A stretch of DNA of 64,000 nucleotides from NCBI RefSeq assembly GCF_014280435.1, contig NZ_CP060388.1, positions 1,364,001 to 1,428,000 on the forward strand, written 5' to 3'. Within the stretch, counting starts at the first letter, position 1; each line of letters begins with the position of its first letter. Below the pieces are notes generated by a model. It ran no database searches, was not told the origin of the DNA, and worked only from the letters and a program-made list of their open reading frames with translations. Source of the DNA: Sphingobium sp. KCTC 72723. GTDB taxonomy: Bacteria > Pseudomonadota > Alphaproteobacteria > Sphingomonadales > Sphingomonadaceae. The position numbers and the translations under genes are program-made. Below, in pieces: positions 43,762-50,606 of this stretch.

Positions 43762-44294
43762 GCCAGCCGCATCCGCCGCCAGGGCCGCCACAATGCACTC
43801 ACCACAGCAGGCGGCGCGGCACTCTCATCGCCCCGCGCGACGAAATGCTCGGCGGCCAGCCGCACGATCCCCTGCCGCAACGCTGCGGGCAGCCCATCCA
43901 TGTCCGCAGCCATCCCCGCCTGATATCGCACCGCCAGCACCCCCCGCTCATCCGCACGGGCCGACCGCACCCACCCGTCGCCATTGGCATCGATGTCGAT
44001 CGCATACGCCCCGACAGGCAGCGCCACTGCGCTCCCGTCGGCCTCCACGGCCTCGACCGCTTCGATTCCCACGACAGGCCGCGCCGACAGCCTCTGCCAC
44101 GCCCCACCTAACGCAACCGTCTCGCGCGCGTCCCGCACGATCAGCCATTGCCCGACAAAGCGCTCGCACAGCGCCGCCGCGCTGCGCAGCAACCCGGTCA
44201 GCACGCCATCCTCATCGGCCCGGTCGATCCGCAGATAGGCCTTCAACTCCTCCAGCGACGCGGCCATCGCCCCGCTTTGCGTCTCCGTCAGCAT
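43758..44294 (-). CDS. Head-tail connector (GTA gp6-like)
   Basis: A 178-residue phage head-tail connector in the g6 position, of the HK97 gp6/phiE125 gp8 group. SLEELKAYLRIDRADEDGVL at the start and IVRLAAEHFVARGDE toward the end are typical. It would seal the portal after DNA packaging. Start ATG 44294; the gap to the capsid gene contains a terminator-like hairpin. Confidence 0.85.
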   Translation of the reverse strand: MLTETQSGAMAASLEELKAYLRIDRADEDGVLTGLLRSAAALCERFVGQWLIVRDARETVALGGAWQRLSARPVVGIEAVEAVEADGSAVALPVGAYAIDIDANGDGWVRSARADERGVLAVRYQAGMAADMDGLPAALRQGIVRLAAEHFVARGDESAAPPAVVSALWRPWRRMRLA

Positions 44295-44323
44295 CGCTTA
44301 CTCCTCCGCGCCCGCCGCCCAAC

Positions 44324-44357
44324 AAAAGGGGGGACGCCCAGCGGACGCCCCCCTTCC
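44324..44357 (-). terminator. Terminator-like hairpin after capsid gene
   Basis: GGGGGG and CCCCCC arms enclose an inner CGC-CCA-GCG hairpin, read on the minus strand before TTTTG. It lies between the capsid gene and g6. It may attenuate transcription into g6 and so raise capsid relative to the minor proteins. Confidence 0.55.
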
Positions 44358-44377
44358 CTCAATCCATCCACCGCGTC

Positions 44378-45502
44378 TTAGGAGGCAGCAAACTTCATCA
44401 GCTTAATGGCTTCGCTATTGGCTACCGCACCGCCAATCCGCTTGACCGCATAGAAATGCACGAACGGCTTGTTGCTGAACGGATCGCGCAGGATGCTGGT
44501 GTCGCTGCGCTCGGCAATGACATAGCCCGCCTGGAAATTGCCGAAGGCAATCGACAGGCTGCCCGCCGCGATGTCCGGCATATCCTCCGCCTCGACCACG
44601 GGATACCCCAGCAGCGTGGCGGGCTGCCCCGCCGCCAGCCCCGCCTGCCACAGAAACGCCCCGTCGCTGGTTTTCATCTTGCGGATGACCGACAGCGTGG
44701 CACTGTTCATCACGAACACTGCCCCCTGCCGGTATGGCGAACGCAGGCTCTGCACCAGGTCGATCAGCCGGTCCTGCGGGCTGGCCGCAAAGGCGCCCGC
44801 CGCCCCCGACGCCACATATTGCAGCGATCCGAACGCGCGCACGGCATCCGCCTCCGCCGTGGTCGTATAGGTCAGAAAGCCCTTGGGCTTGTTCACGCCA
44901 TTGCCGGTGACGAAGGCCGCGCCCTCCGCCACGGCAAATTCCCGCGCAATCTCACTCGCCAGCCATCCTTCGACATCGAACTGCGCATCGTCCAGCATCG
45001 CCTGGCTCGCCGCCGGATTGGCATAAAGCTCACCCGAAGGCGGCGCGATCTCGTTAAAGCTCGGCGTCCCCGTCTCGCCCCGCGCGCCCACTTCGCTGGC
45101 CCAGCCCGACACGACACCGCCCGCACTCACCAGCTTGCGATAGCCCGCCGTCCCGGTCCGCACGACATTGGCGACACCACGGATCGGCGAAATCCCCTTC
45201 AGCGTTGCGCCGATCAACTGGTCGATCTCACGCGGCACCGCATAACCGCCCGTGCCACCGCTCGCCCCGGAAAAGCTCTTGAGTTCGACGCCGACCTCAT
45301 GCCCCTGCCGCAAATAGCGATCGACGAAATTGGCCCGCGCCGGATCAACCGCCCCGCCCTTCACCCCGTCCAGCACCGGCCGCCGCTGCGCCAGCAACGC
45401 CCCTTTCAGCGCCGCCATCTCGCTCTCCATCGCCCCGATCCTCTCCCCCTGCACCACCGCATCCAAACGCGCATCCAGCGTGTCGATCACCCCGTCCGTC
45501 AT
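44378..45502 (-). CDS. Major capsid protein, HK97 family (GTA gp5-like)
   Basis: A 374-residue HK97-fold capsid protein. N-terminal scaffold-like helix (about 1-60, removed by the prohead protease in this family), followed by SFSGASGGTGGYAVPREID near 75-95. Further on come ASQAMLDDAQFDVEGWLASEI, NGVNKPKGFLTY and the end PFSNKPFVHFYAVKRIGG. AGGAG is 6 nt before ATG 45502. Forms the shell around packaged host DNA. Flanked on both sides by terminator-like hairpins, which suggests its own transcription unit. Confidence 0.95.
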   Translation of the reverse strand: MTDGVIDTLDARLDAVVQGERIGAMESEMAALKGALLAQRRPVLDGVKGGAVDPARANFVDRYLRQGHEVGVELKSFSGASGGTGGYAVPREIDQLIGATLKGISPIRGVANVVRTGTAGYRKLVSAGGVVSGWASEVGARGETGTPSFNEIAPPSGELYANPAASQAMLDDAQFDVEGWLASEIAREFAVAEGAAFVTGNGVNKPKGFLTYTTTAEADAVRAFGSLQYVASGAAGAFAASPQDRLIDLVQSLRSPYRQGAVFVMNSATLSVIRKMKTSDGAFLWQAGLAAGQPATLLGYPVVEAEDMPDIAAGSLSIAFGNFQAGYVIAERSDTSILRDPFSNKPFVHFYAVKRIGGAVANSEAIKLMKFAAS

Positions 45503-45525
45503 ATGCTTCTCCTGCGTGTAAAACG

Positions 45526-45554
45526 AAAAAAGGCGGCCCCGGATGGGACCGCCT
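45526..45554 (-). terminator. Terminator-like hairpin upstream of capsid gene
   Basis: AGGCGGTCCC...GGGGCCGCCT stem (one mismatch) read on the minus strand and followed by TTTTTT, only about 24 nt before the capsid start. Read-through or an internal promoter would be needed for the capsid gene. Confidence 0.65.
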
Positions 45555-45561
45555 GAATAAG

Positions 45562-45632
45562 CCCTCGCCCCGATGGGGAGAGGGATACGAAGCCTTGCCA
45601 GCCTGCTGGCTAGGCGAAGTTGGGAGAGGGGG
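45562..45632. repeat. Composite palindromic element, copy B
   Basis: CCCTCGCCCCGATGGGGAGAGGG hairpin, then TACGAAGCCTTGCCAGC..GCTGGCTAGGCGAAGTTGGGAGAGGGGG. It immediately precedes the plus-strand dioxygenase gene and follows the terminator upstream of the capsid gene. Confidence 0.8.
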
Positions 45633-45676
45633 CCGCGCCCTTGCCCCCAAAACCAACCTCGCGCTAAACTGTGTGA

Positions 45677-46345
45677 ATGACCCTCACCCTGACGCGCGAC
45701 GGCGCACAGCATCTCCTCGCCGCGCTCGACACCGCCTCCCTAGCGGTCATAGAGGCCACACTCTCCAAGCTGCCCACCGACCGCCCCGGCCAGCGCCTCG
45801 CCAACCTGGCCGGACTAGCCCCGCTGCTCGCTCAGGACGGCGCAGTCGGTCGCCACGCCACCGCTCATCTCGGCCATGCCGCGCGCGCCGTCCGCGCCAT
45901 CCTGTTCGACAAGAGCGCCACCACCAACTGGTCGCTCGGCTGGCATCAGGACCGCACCATCGCCGTGCGCCAGCGGATCGACACGCCCGGCTTTGGCCCC
46001 TGGACGACAAAATCCGGCATCCAGCATGTCGCTCCGCCGCAATCGCTGCTCGATGCCATGCTGACCCTGCGCCTGCATCTCGACCCGGTCGATGCCGCCA
46101 ATGCCCCGCTGCTGATCGCCCCCGGCTCTCACCGTCATGGCCGCATCGCCGAAGCCGACGTCGCCGCCCATGTCGCGCAATACGGCACCCATGCCTGCCT
46201 CGCCGATCGCGGCGACATCTGGCTCTACGCTACTCCGATCCTCCATGCCTCCGACGCAGCGACACAGCCAAGCCACCGCCGCGTCCTGCAACTCGACTAC
46301 AGCGCCGACACCCTGCCGGGCGAACTGGAATGGCTGGGGGTCTAG
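45677..46345 (+). CDS. Phytanoyl-CoA dioxygenase-like Fe(II)/2OG oxygenase in GTA gap
   Basis: A 222-residue cupin-fold enzyme of the PhyH family on the strand opposite to the GTA genes, between prohead protease and capsid. The iron triad is visible: HxD in LGWHQDRTI (His90, Asp92) and His190 in TPILHAS, with Arg201/202 (HRRVLQLDY) for 2-oxoglutarate. WHQD is the classic PhyH pattern. Substrate unknown; members hydroxylate acyl-CoAs, amino acids or ectoine. A palindromic element lies just upstream. Confidence 0.82.
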   Translation: MTLTLTRDGAQHLLAALDTASLAVIEATLSKLPTDRPGQRLANLAGLAPLLAQDGAVGRHATAHLGHAARAVRAILFDKSATTNWSLGWHQDRTIAVRQRIDTPGFGPWTTKSGIQHVAPPQSLLDAMLTLRLHLDPVDAANAPLLIAPGSHRHGRIAEADVAAHVAQYGTHACLADRGDIWLYATPILHASDAATQPSHRRVLQLDYSADTLPGELEWLGV

Positions 46346-46758
46346 CCCTCCACCGCCACCACCCGCGCCAGATCCTGCATAGGATGCGTCACCAGACTGA
46401 CCTCCACCAGATCCAGCGCCAGCAACTCGCGCGGCCCCGCACCCCGCGCCTCCCGCACGCGATAGCCGAACGATAACCCGTCCAGCGATCCGCCACGCAA
46501 AGCCGCCGCCGCTTCCCGCCCCGCCGCCGTCCGCGCCGACACGCGCCCGATCACGCGCAGCCCCCGCGCATCCTCCCGCGCCGTTTCCACCACGCCAATG
46601 ACGCTGCCCACCCCATGCTGCCACAGCAACGGCACCCCGCCCGCAGCCACGGCACCAAAAGCCCCCGCCCGCACCACATCGCCGCCCCGGTCCACCCGGT
46701 CGAACACCGCCGCATAACCGGCAAAGCGCACGTCGCTCCGTATATCTGGGCCGCTCAC
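46342..46758 (-). CDS. HK97-family prohead protease (GTA gp4-like)
   Basis: A 138-residue herpesvirus-type serine protease that trims the capsid N-terminus during maturation. RFAGYAAVFDRVDRGGDVV start, PLLWQHGVGSVIGVV with the catalytic His, and SLDGLSFGYRV with the Ser. The end VSLVTHPMQDLARV also fits. The start is GTG 46758, overlapping the upstream stop by 4 nt (GTGA). Shorter than phage HK97 protease, as in other GTAs. Confidence 0.9.
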   Translation of the reverse strand: MSGPDIRSDVRFAGYAAVFDRVDRGGDVVRAGAFGAVAAGGVPLLWQHGVGSVIGVVETAREDARGLRVIGRVSARTAAGREAAAALRGGSLDGLSFGYRVREARGAGPRELLALDLVEVSLVTHPMQDLARVVAVEG

Positions 46759-47087
46759 GCGCGCACCAACCCGACCAGCCCGGTCTTGACCGCAATACCC
46801 AGCAGGATGAGCGCCAGCCCGATCCGCACGACCCACCCGACCACAGCGCCCCGCGCCGCCTTCTTCGCGTCGCGCCAGGCGCGCAGCAATTCGCGCAACT
46901 CGCGCACATCCTCCTGCGCACGCCGATCGCTCAGCCCCAGCCGCTCCAGCGCCCGCCCCGCACCCAGTTCGCTCGCTTCCTCGATCAACGCCCGGATCAT
47001 CACCATGTCCGCCGCGATCGCCCCCTGCCCCGGCACTCCCTGCGCCTGCGCCACCAACCGCGCCAGCATCTCACCATCCTGTGTCAT
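46755..47087 (-). CDS. DUF6127 membrane protein (g3.5-like)
   Basis: A 110-residue protein: an N-terminal helix MTQDGEMLARLVAQAQG, a coiled-coil-like middle (MIRALIEEASELGAGRALERLG), then one C-terminal membrane segment (VVGWVVRIGLALILLGIAV). It matches the DUF6127 group that sits between portal and protease in sphingomonad clusters, like RcGTA g3.5. GGAGG is 6 nt before ATG 47087. May anchor prohead assembly at the membrane (inference). Confidence 0.75.
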   Translation of the reverse strand: MTQDGEMLARLVAQAQGVPGQGAIAADMVMIRALIEEASELGAGRALERLGLSDRRAQEDVRELRELLRAWRDAKKAARGAVVGWVVRIGLALILLGIAVKTGLVGLVRA

Positions 47088-47147
47088 AATATCCTCCAAT
47101 CCCCTCGCCAGACAGGTTCACGCGAAAGCACGGCGCCTCCCGGCAAT

Positions 47148-47218
47148 CCCTCGCCCCGGAGGGGAGAGGGCAGCGAGACTTGGTGACGCAGTCGCCTAGT
47201 CGCAGCGGGAGAGGGGGT
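47148..47218. repeat. Composite palindromic element, copy C
   Basis: CCCTCGCCCCGGAGGGGAGAGGG, then CAGCGAGACTTGG..GTCGCCTAGTCGCAGCGGGAGAGGGGG. It precedes the 47-residue plus-strand gene. Confidence 0.8.
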
Positions 47219-47265
47219 TAGCCGCACCCTGTGTCACCAATCCAAAATGCTGCTAACCTTGCCCA

Positions 47266-47409
47266 ATGCGCCGACTACTGCTCCTGATCGCCCTGATCAT
47301 CGCCACCCTCGCCCTATGGCTCTGGCAATCCAATTTCATCGCTACCGACACCTGCCTCGACAGCGGCGGTCGCTGGAACACCGTCACCAGCGCCTGTCAG
47401 CCAAGCTAA
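47266..47409 (+). CDS. 47-residue membrane/secreted miniprotein in GTA gap
   Basis: MRRLLLLIALIIATLALWLW is a single N-terminal membrane or signal segment. The short outer part is TDTCLDSGGRWNTVTSACQPS, with two cysteines in a CxDSGGRW...C frame that recurs in small sphingomonad proteins as far as I recall. The 3' end overlaps the convergent portal gene by 4 nt. No clear ribosome-binding site. Function unknown. Confidence 0.5.
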   Translation: MRRLLLLIALIIATLALWLWQSNFIATDTCLDSGGRWNTVTSACQPS

Positions 47410-48530
47410 CGCACGCCAAGCAACGCCTTCTTCTCCTCACTCGTCAGAAAATCAGCCGCCGCCACCCGCTCCCACAAAGCCGCCCTCTCGTCCGACAGCG
47501 CAGGCACCGCGTCCAGGTCCGGCTCGATCCGCAGCCCCGGCCACCACCCGTCCAGCCCCTGCGCCAGCCCCGCGCCGATCTTGCCTACCAGCGGCAAGAT
47601 CGTCTGCCGCCACAGCGCCTTGTTCGCTTCCCGATAATTGGCATAACTATTGTCGCCGGGCAGGCCCATCAGCATCGGCGGCACCCCGAACGCCAGCGCA
47701 ATCTCCCGCGCCGCCGCGCTTTTCAGCCCAACAAAATCCATCTCGGCAGGTGTCAGGCTCATCGCCTTCCAGTCCAGCCCACCTTCCAGCAGCATCGGCC
47801 GCCCGGCATTGGCCGCACCTGCAAAGGCGACCTCCATCTCCCGCCGTATCCGCTCGAACTGTTCGGGCGACAGCACCGACCCGTCGCCCGGATCATAGAT
47901 CATCGCCCCGCTCGGCCGCGCCGCATTGTCCAGCAAGGCCTTGTTCCACACACTCGCCGCATTGTGGATCGCCACCGCGCCGGCCGCCGCACCCACGCAC
48001 CCCAAGCCATAATGATCGTCCAGCGGATGCAGCGCCTTGATATGCAGCACGCTCGTCCGCCCGCTCGCATCCTCCGGCGACAGCCGCGTCACGCTGTCCC
48101 CCACGCGATAGAGATAGGCCATCGGCCACCCCCGCGCGTCGGCCTCCACGCTGACCCGTTCGGGCCGCAGCGCGAACAATTCGGCAGGCGTCCCGTCCGC
48201 CCCAGCAATCACCTGGACATAGCCATTGCCGTGCAACAGCAAATGGCTCGCCAGCGTCTCCACCAGCCCCTGCCCCGCCGAAGCCCGCGCGATCAGCGCC
48301 GTCACTCGCGCCCCATCCTCCACACCTACGACCTTCAACGCCGCAGACCCCGCGCCTTCGGACACCAGCCGCATCGCCCGCTGCGCCACCGGATTGCCGA
48401 CCACGCCCGCGCGCACCTGCGCCTCATAACTGCTCGGCCACTCCCCCAGCGCCACCGCGCCGCTACCCCATGCCCGCGCCAAAACCGGCCGCGCATCCCC
48501 CTGCGCCGCCTTCGTCCCAAACCATTTCAT
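47406..48530 (-). CDS. Phage portal protein, HK97 family (GTA gp3-like)
   Basis: A 374-residue portal, the dodecameric ring through which DNA enters the head. Family signs: MKWFGTKAAQGD start, HGNGYVQVIAGADGTPAELF, VLHIKALHPLDDHYGLG, and GVPPMLMGLPGDNSYANYREAN, a highly conserved portal motif. Start ATG 48530; an in-frame upstream Met at 48632 lies in a repeat. Separated from the large terminase by the glycine-zipper gene. Confidence 0.93.
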   Translation of the reverse strand: MKWFGTKAAQGDARPVLARAWGSGAVALGEWPSSYEAQVRAGVVGNPVAQRAMRLVSEGAGSAALKVVGVEDGARVTALIARASAGQGLVETLASHLLLHGNGYVQVIAGADGTPAELFALRPERVSVEADARGWPMAYLYRVGDSVTRLSPEDASGRTSVLHIKALHPLDDHYGLGCVGAAAGAVAIHNAASVWNKALLDNAARPSGAMIYDPGDGSVLSPEQFERIRREMEVAFAGAANAGRPMLLEGGLDWKAMSLTPAEMDFVGLKSAAAREIALAFGVPPMLMGLPGDNSYANYREANKALWRQTILPLVGKIGAGLAQGLDGWWPGLRIEPDLDAVPALSDERAALWERVAAADFLTSEEKKALLGVR

Positions 48531-48553
48531 GCACAGTCTCCCAAACGCAAAAA

Positions 48554-48687
48554 ACCCTCTCCCATAAGGGGAGAGGGCCAGAACATTTTCGAAGCAGGGG
48601 AGAATCCCCTGCTGACTCGGAAAATGTGACAATCAAAAAAGTGGAGGTTGGTGGCGTCAGCCGCCTACCGAAACTGGGAGAGGGGGG
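48554..48687. repeat. Composite palindromic element, copy D, with nested palindrome
   Basis: The two halves of the family element (CCCTCTCCCATAAGGGGAGAGGG and GGTTGGTGGCGTCAGCCGCC..CTGGGAGAGGGG) are split by about 60 nt. That insert contains its own inverted pair, ACATTTTC-GAAGCAGGGGA and its counterpart ending GAAAATGT. It looks like one palindrome inserted into another. Confidence 0.7.
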
Positions 48688-48700
48688 TTAACCCCTCACA

Positions 48701-49039
48701 TCAGGGATTACGCCGCAACACCCGGTCGCAGGTCGAATTCGTCCCCTCGCTCTTGCCGATCAGCCGCCCGGCCAGCGCACCCGCGCCAGCACCCAGCAGC
48801 GTCTCGCCAACGCCACCACCCGCGACCAGCCCGACGCCCGCGCCACCGGCCGCACCAATGATCGTCCCCTTGTCGCGCCCCTTCTTGCCCTGCAACAGGC
48901 AGTAGCGCACATCGTCCCGATCACGCGGCGCCGCCCGCGACACCCGCGCCCGATCCTTGCTGTTGAGCGAAGCCGCCAGCACCGGCGACGCCACCAAAGT
49001 CACGCCTGCCAAGGCCGCCAGAATTTTTGCCGTCTTCAT
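48701..49039 (-). CDS. Glycine-zipper exported protein in GTA gap
   Basis: A 112-residue protein between large terminase and portal. Signal peptide MKTAKILAALAGVTLVASPVLAA, a basic DRARVSRAAPRDRDDVRY region and a glycine-zipper segment (TIIGAAGGAGVGLVAGGGVG) that can insert into or across membranes; two cysteines. Same strand as the GTA genes but not a phage family I know; more like a host outer-membrane-associated glycine-zipper protein. Confidence 0.65.
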   Translation of the reverse strand: MKTAKILAALAGVTLVASPVLAASLNSKDRARVSRAAPRDRDDVRYCLLQGKKGRDKGTIIGAAGGAGVGLVAGGGVGETLLGAGAGALAGRLIGKSEGTNSTCDRVLRRNP

Positions 49040-49101
49040 CGCACTTACTCCGCAATCCTATATGATGCTGCCGAAACGTTTGGCGGCACGCAGGGTTCCA
49101 C

Positions 49102-50433
49102 TCACACCCCGCGCACTCGCGCCTCCCCTCGCCGCCCCAGCATCAACTCGCTCAGCGCCCACACCAGCGCATCGGCCCGGTCGGGCGATCGCCCCGGCCC
49201 CACATAAGCGCCCCCGGTCAGCAAGCCGCACATCTCATCCTCCAACGCTGGGAAAGCCCCGCGATGCGCCACCCGGCCCACTTCATACAGCGCCGCCACC
49301 GGCTCCGCCCGCGCCACCTTGCCCCGGCTCGCATGGACCAGCCGCACCGGCAGCGCTTCTTCCGCCGCGCGCAGCACGCTTTGCACCATCTCCCCGCCAT
49401 TATTGGCTTCGGCCACCACTCGGTCCGCCCCATGCACCATCGCGGCCGCCGCCACTGCCCGCGCCCAGCCTTCGGGCGATTGCCCCGCGACGCTGGCGTC
49501 GGCAATCACATAAGCGCGCCCGTCGCTGCCCATGCCTGCCACCACGATCCCGCACGCATCGCCATGCGCGGACGCAGGCGGATCGACCGCCACGACCACC
49601 CGGCCCAGCAATGCACCCGGCCCGTCTCGCCCCGGCACATGCGCCACCCGGCACCGCTCGATCAGGTCGCGGCTCCACAAAGCGCCCTCCACTTCCTCGA
49701 TCAGTTCCCCGTCCAGTTCCTGCCGCCCCAACCTTGTCCCGCCATAGCTTTCCATCATCGCCGCGACGAAACCGCCCGCCAGATTATCGGCATTGTCCGC
49801 CGTCCGCCCCCGCGTCACCACCACGTCGCTGCCATTGCGCGCCACCAGCCCCCGCACCAAAGCCACCGGGCGCGGCGTCGTCGTCGCCATCACGCGCGGC
49901 TCCCGTCCCAGCCGCACTGCCATCATCAGATTGTCCCAAGCCGCCTGCCCGAACGGCCATTTGGCGATTTCATCGGCCCAGCCATGGCTGAATTGCGGCC
50001 CGCGCAGCGATTCCGGTTCCGCCGCCCCGAACAGCATCGCCATCGCGCCATTGGGCCACATCAACCGCCGCAGCGCGGGCGCAAAGACCGGGCGGCACCA
50101 ATCCGGCGTCACGGCCATCACCCCCGAAGCCCCCTCCACCATCACGCTGCGCGCCTCGCCCAGCGTCGCGCCGACGATGGCGATCCGCGCGGTGCAATCG
50201 CGCTCGGCAATGTCCCGCACCCATTCGGCCCCCGCGCGCGTCTTGCCAAAGCCACGCCCGGCCATCATCAACCAGATGCGCCAGTCGCCCGGCGGCGGCA
50301 ATTGCGCCTCCCGCCCGACAAATTCCCAACTGCGCGCCAATGTCTCCGCCGCATGGGCGTCCAGCCAGGACAGCATCCGCCTGCGCTCCCGCGCGTCCCA
50401 ATTGGCCAGCCAAATCTCGCCGTTGACCTTCAT
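49102..50433 (-). CDS. Large terminase subunit (GTA gp2-like)
   Basis: A 443-residue DNA-packaging motor. Walker A MAGRGFGKTRAG (57-68), Walker B region FSHGWADEIAKW, and a C-terminal RNase H-type nuclease domain opening VVVAVDPPASAHGDACG with later acidic residues (PDRADALVWALSELM). Closest in look to RcGTA g2-type terminases that package random host DNA by headful, though specificity cannot be read. Start ATG 50433 (MKVNGEIWLANWD). Followed by a big hairpin repeat upstream. Confidence 0.94.
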   Translation of the reverse strand: MKVNGEIWLANWDARERRRMLSWLDAHAAETLARSWEFVGREAQLPPPGDWRIWLMMAGRGFGKTRAGAEWVRDIAERDCTARIAIVGATLGEARSVMVEGASGVMAVTPDWCRPVFAPALRRLMWPNGAMAMLFGAAEPESLRGPQFSHGWADEIAKWPFGQAAWDNLMMAVRLGREPRVMATTTPRPVALVRGLVARNGSDVVVTRGRTADNADNLAGGFVAAMMESYGGTRLGRQELDGELIEEVEGALWSRDLIERCRVAHVPGRDGPGALLGRVVVAVDPPASAHGDACGIVVAGMGSDGRAYVIADASVAGQSPEGWARAVAAAAMVHGADRVVAEANNGGEMVQSVLRAAEEALPVRLVHASRGKVARAEPVAALYEVGRVAHRGAFPALEDEMCGLLTGGAYVGPGRSPDRADALVWALSELMLGRRGEARVRGV

Positions 50434-50474
50434 CGCCCTCCCCCTGTGTGTATGATACGCCTCACGGCGCATGA

Positions 50475-50554
50475 CCGCACCGGCCCGCTCCCCCACCCGG
50501 CCACCCAACGGCAGTATATTGTGGGAGGCCGGGTGGGGGAGCGGGCCGGTGCGG
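50475..50554. repeat. 28-bp-arm hairpin repeat, copy 2
   Basis: Perfect inverted arms 50475-50502 (CCGCACCGGCCCGCTCCCCC...) and 50527-50554, loop 24 nt. It differs from copy 1 at three stem positions, and each change is matched on the opposite arm. It lies between the large terminase and the M28 peptidase genes. Confidence 0.9.
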
Positions 50555-50606
50555 AACCCGAAATGCGCTCTTCCGCGCATTTCGCACAAAGACTGACGCG
50601 CTTCCC

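Noticed and set aside
43454..45556. Very long plus-strand reading frame opposite the capsid and connector genes
   Set aside because: Antisense shadow of GC-rich codons: basic, His/Arg/Pro-rich, no domain, while the minus strand holds clear phage proteins.
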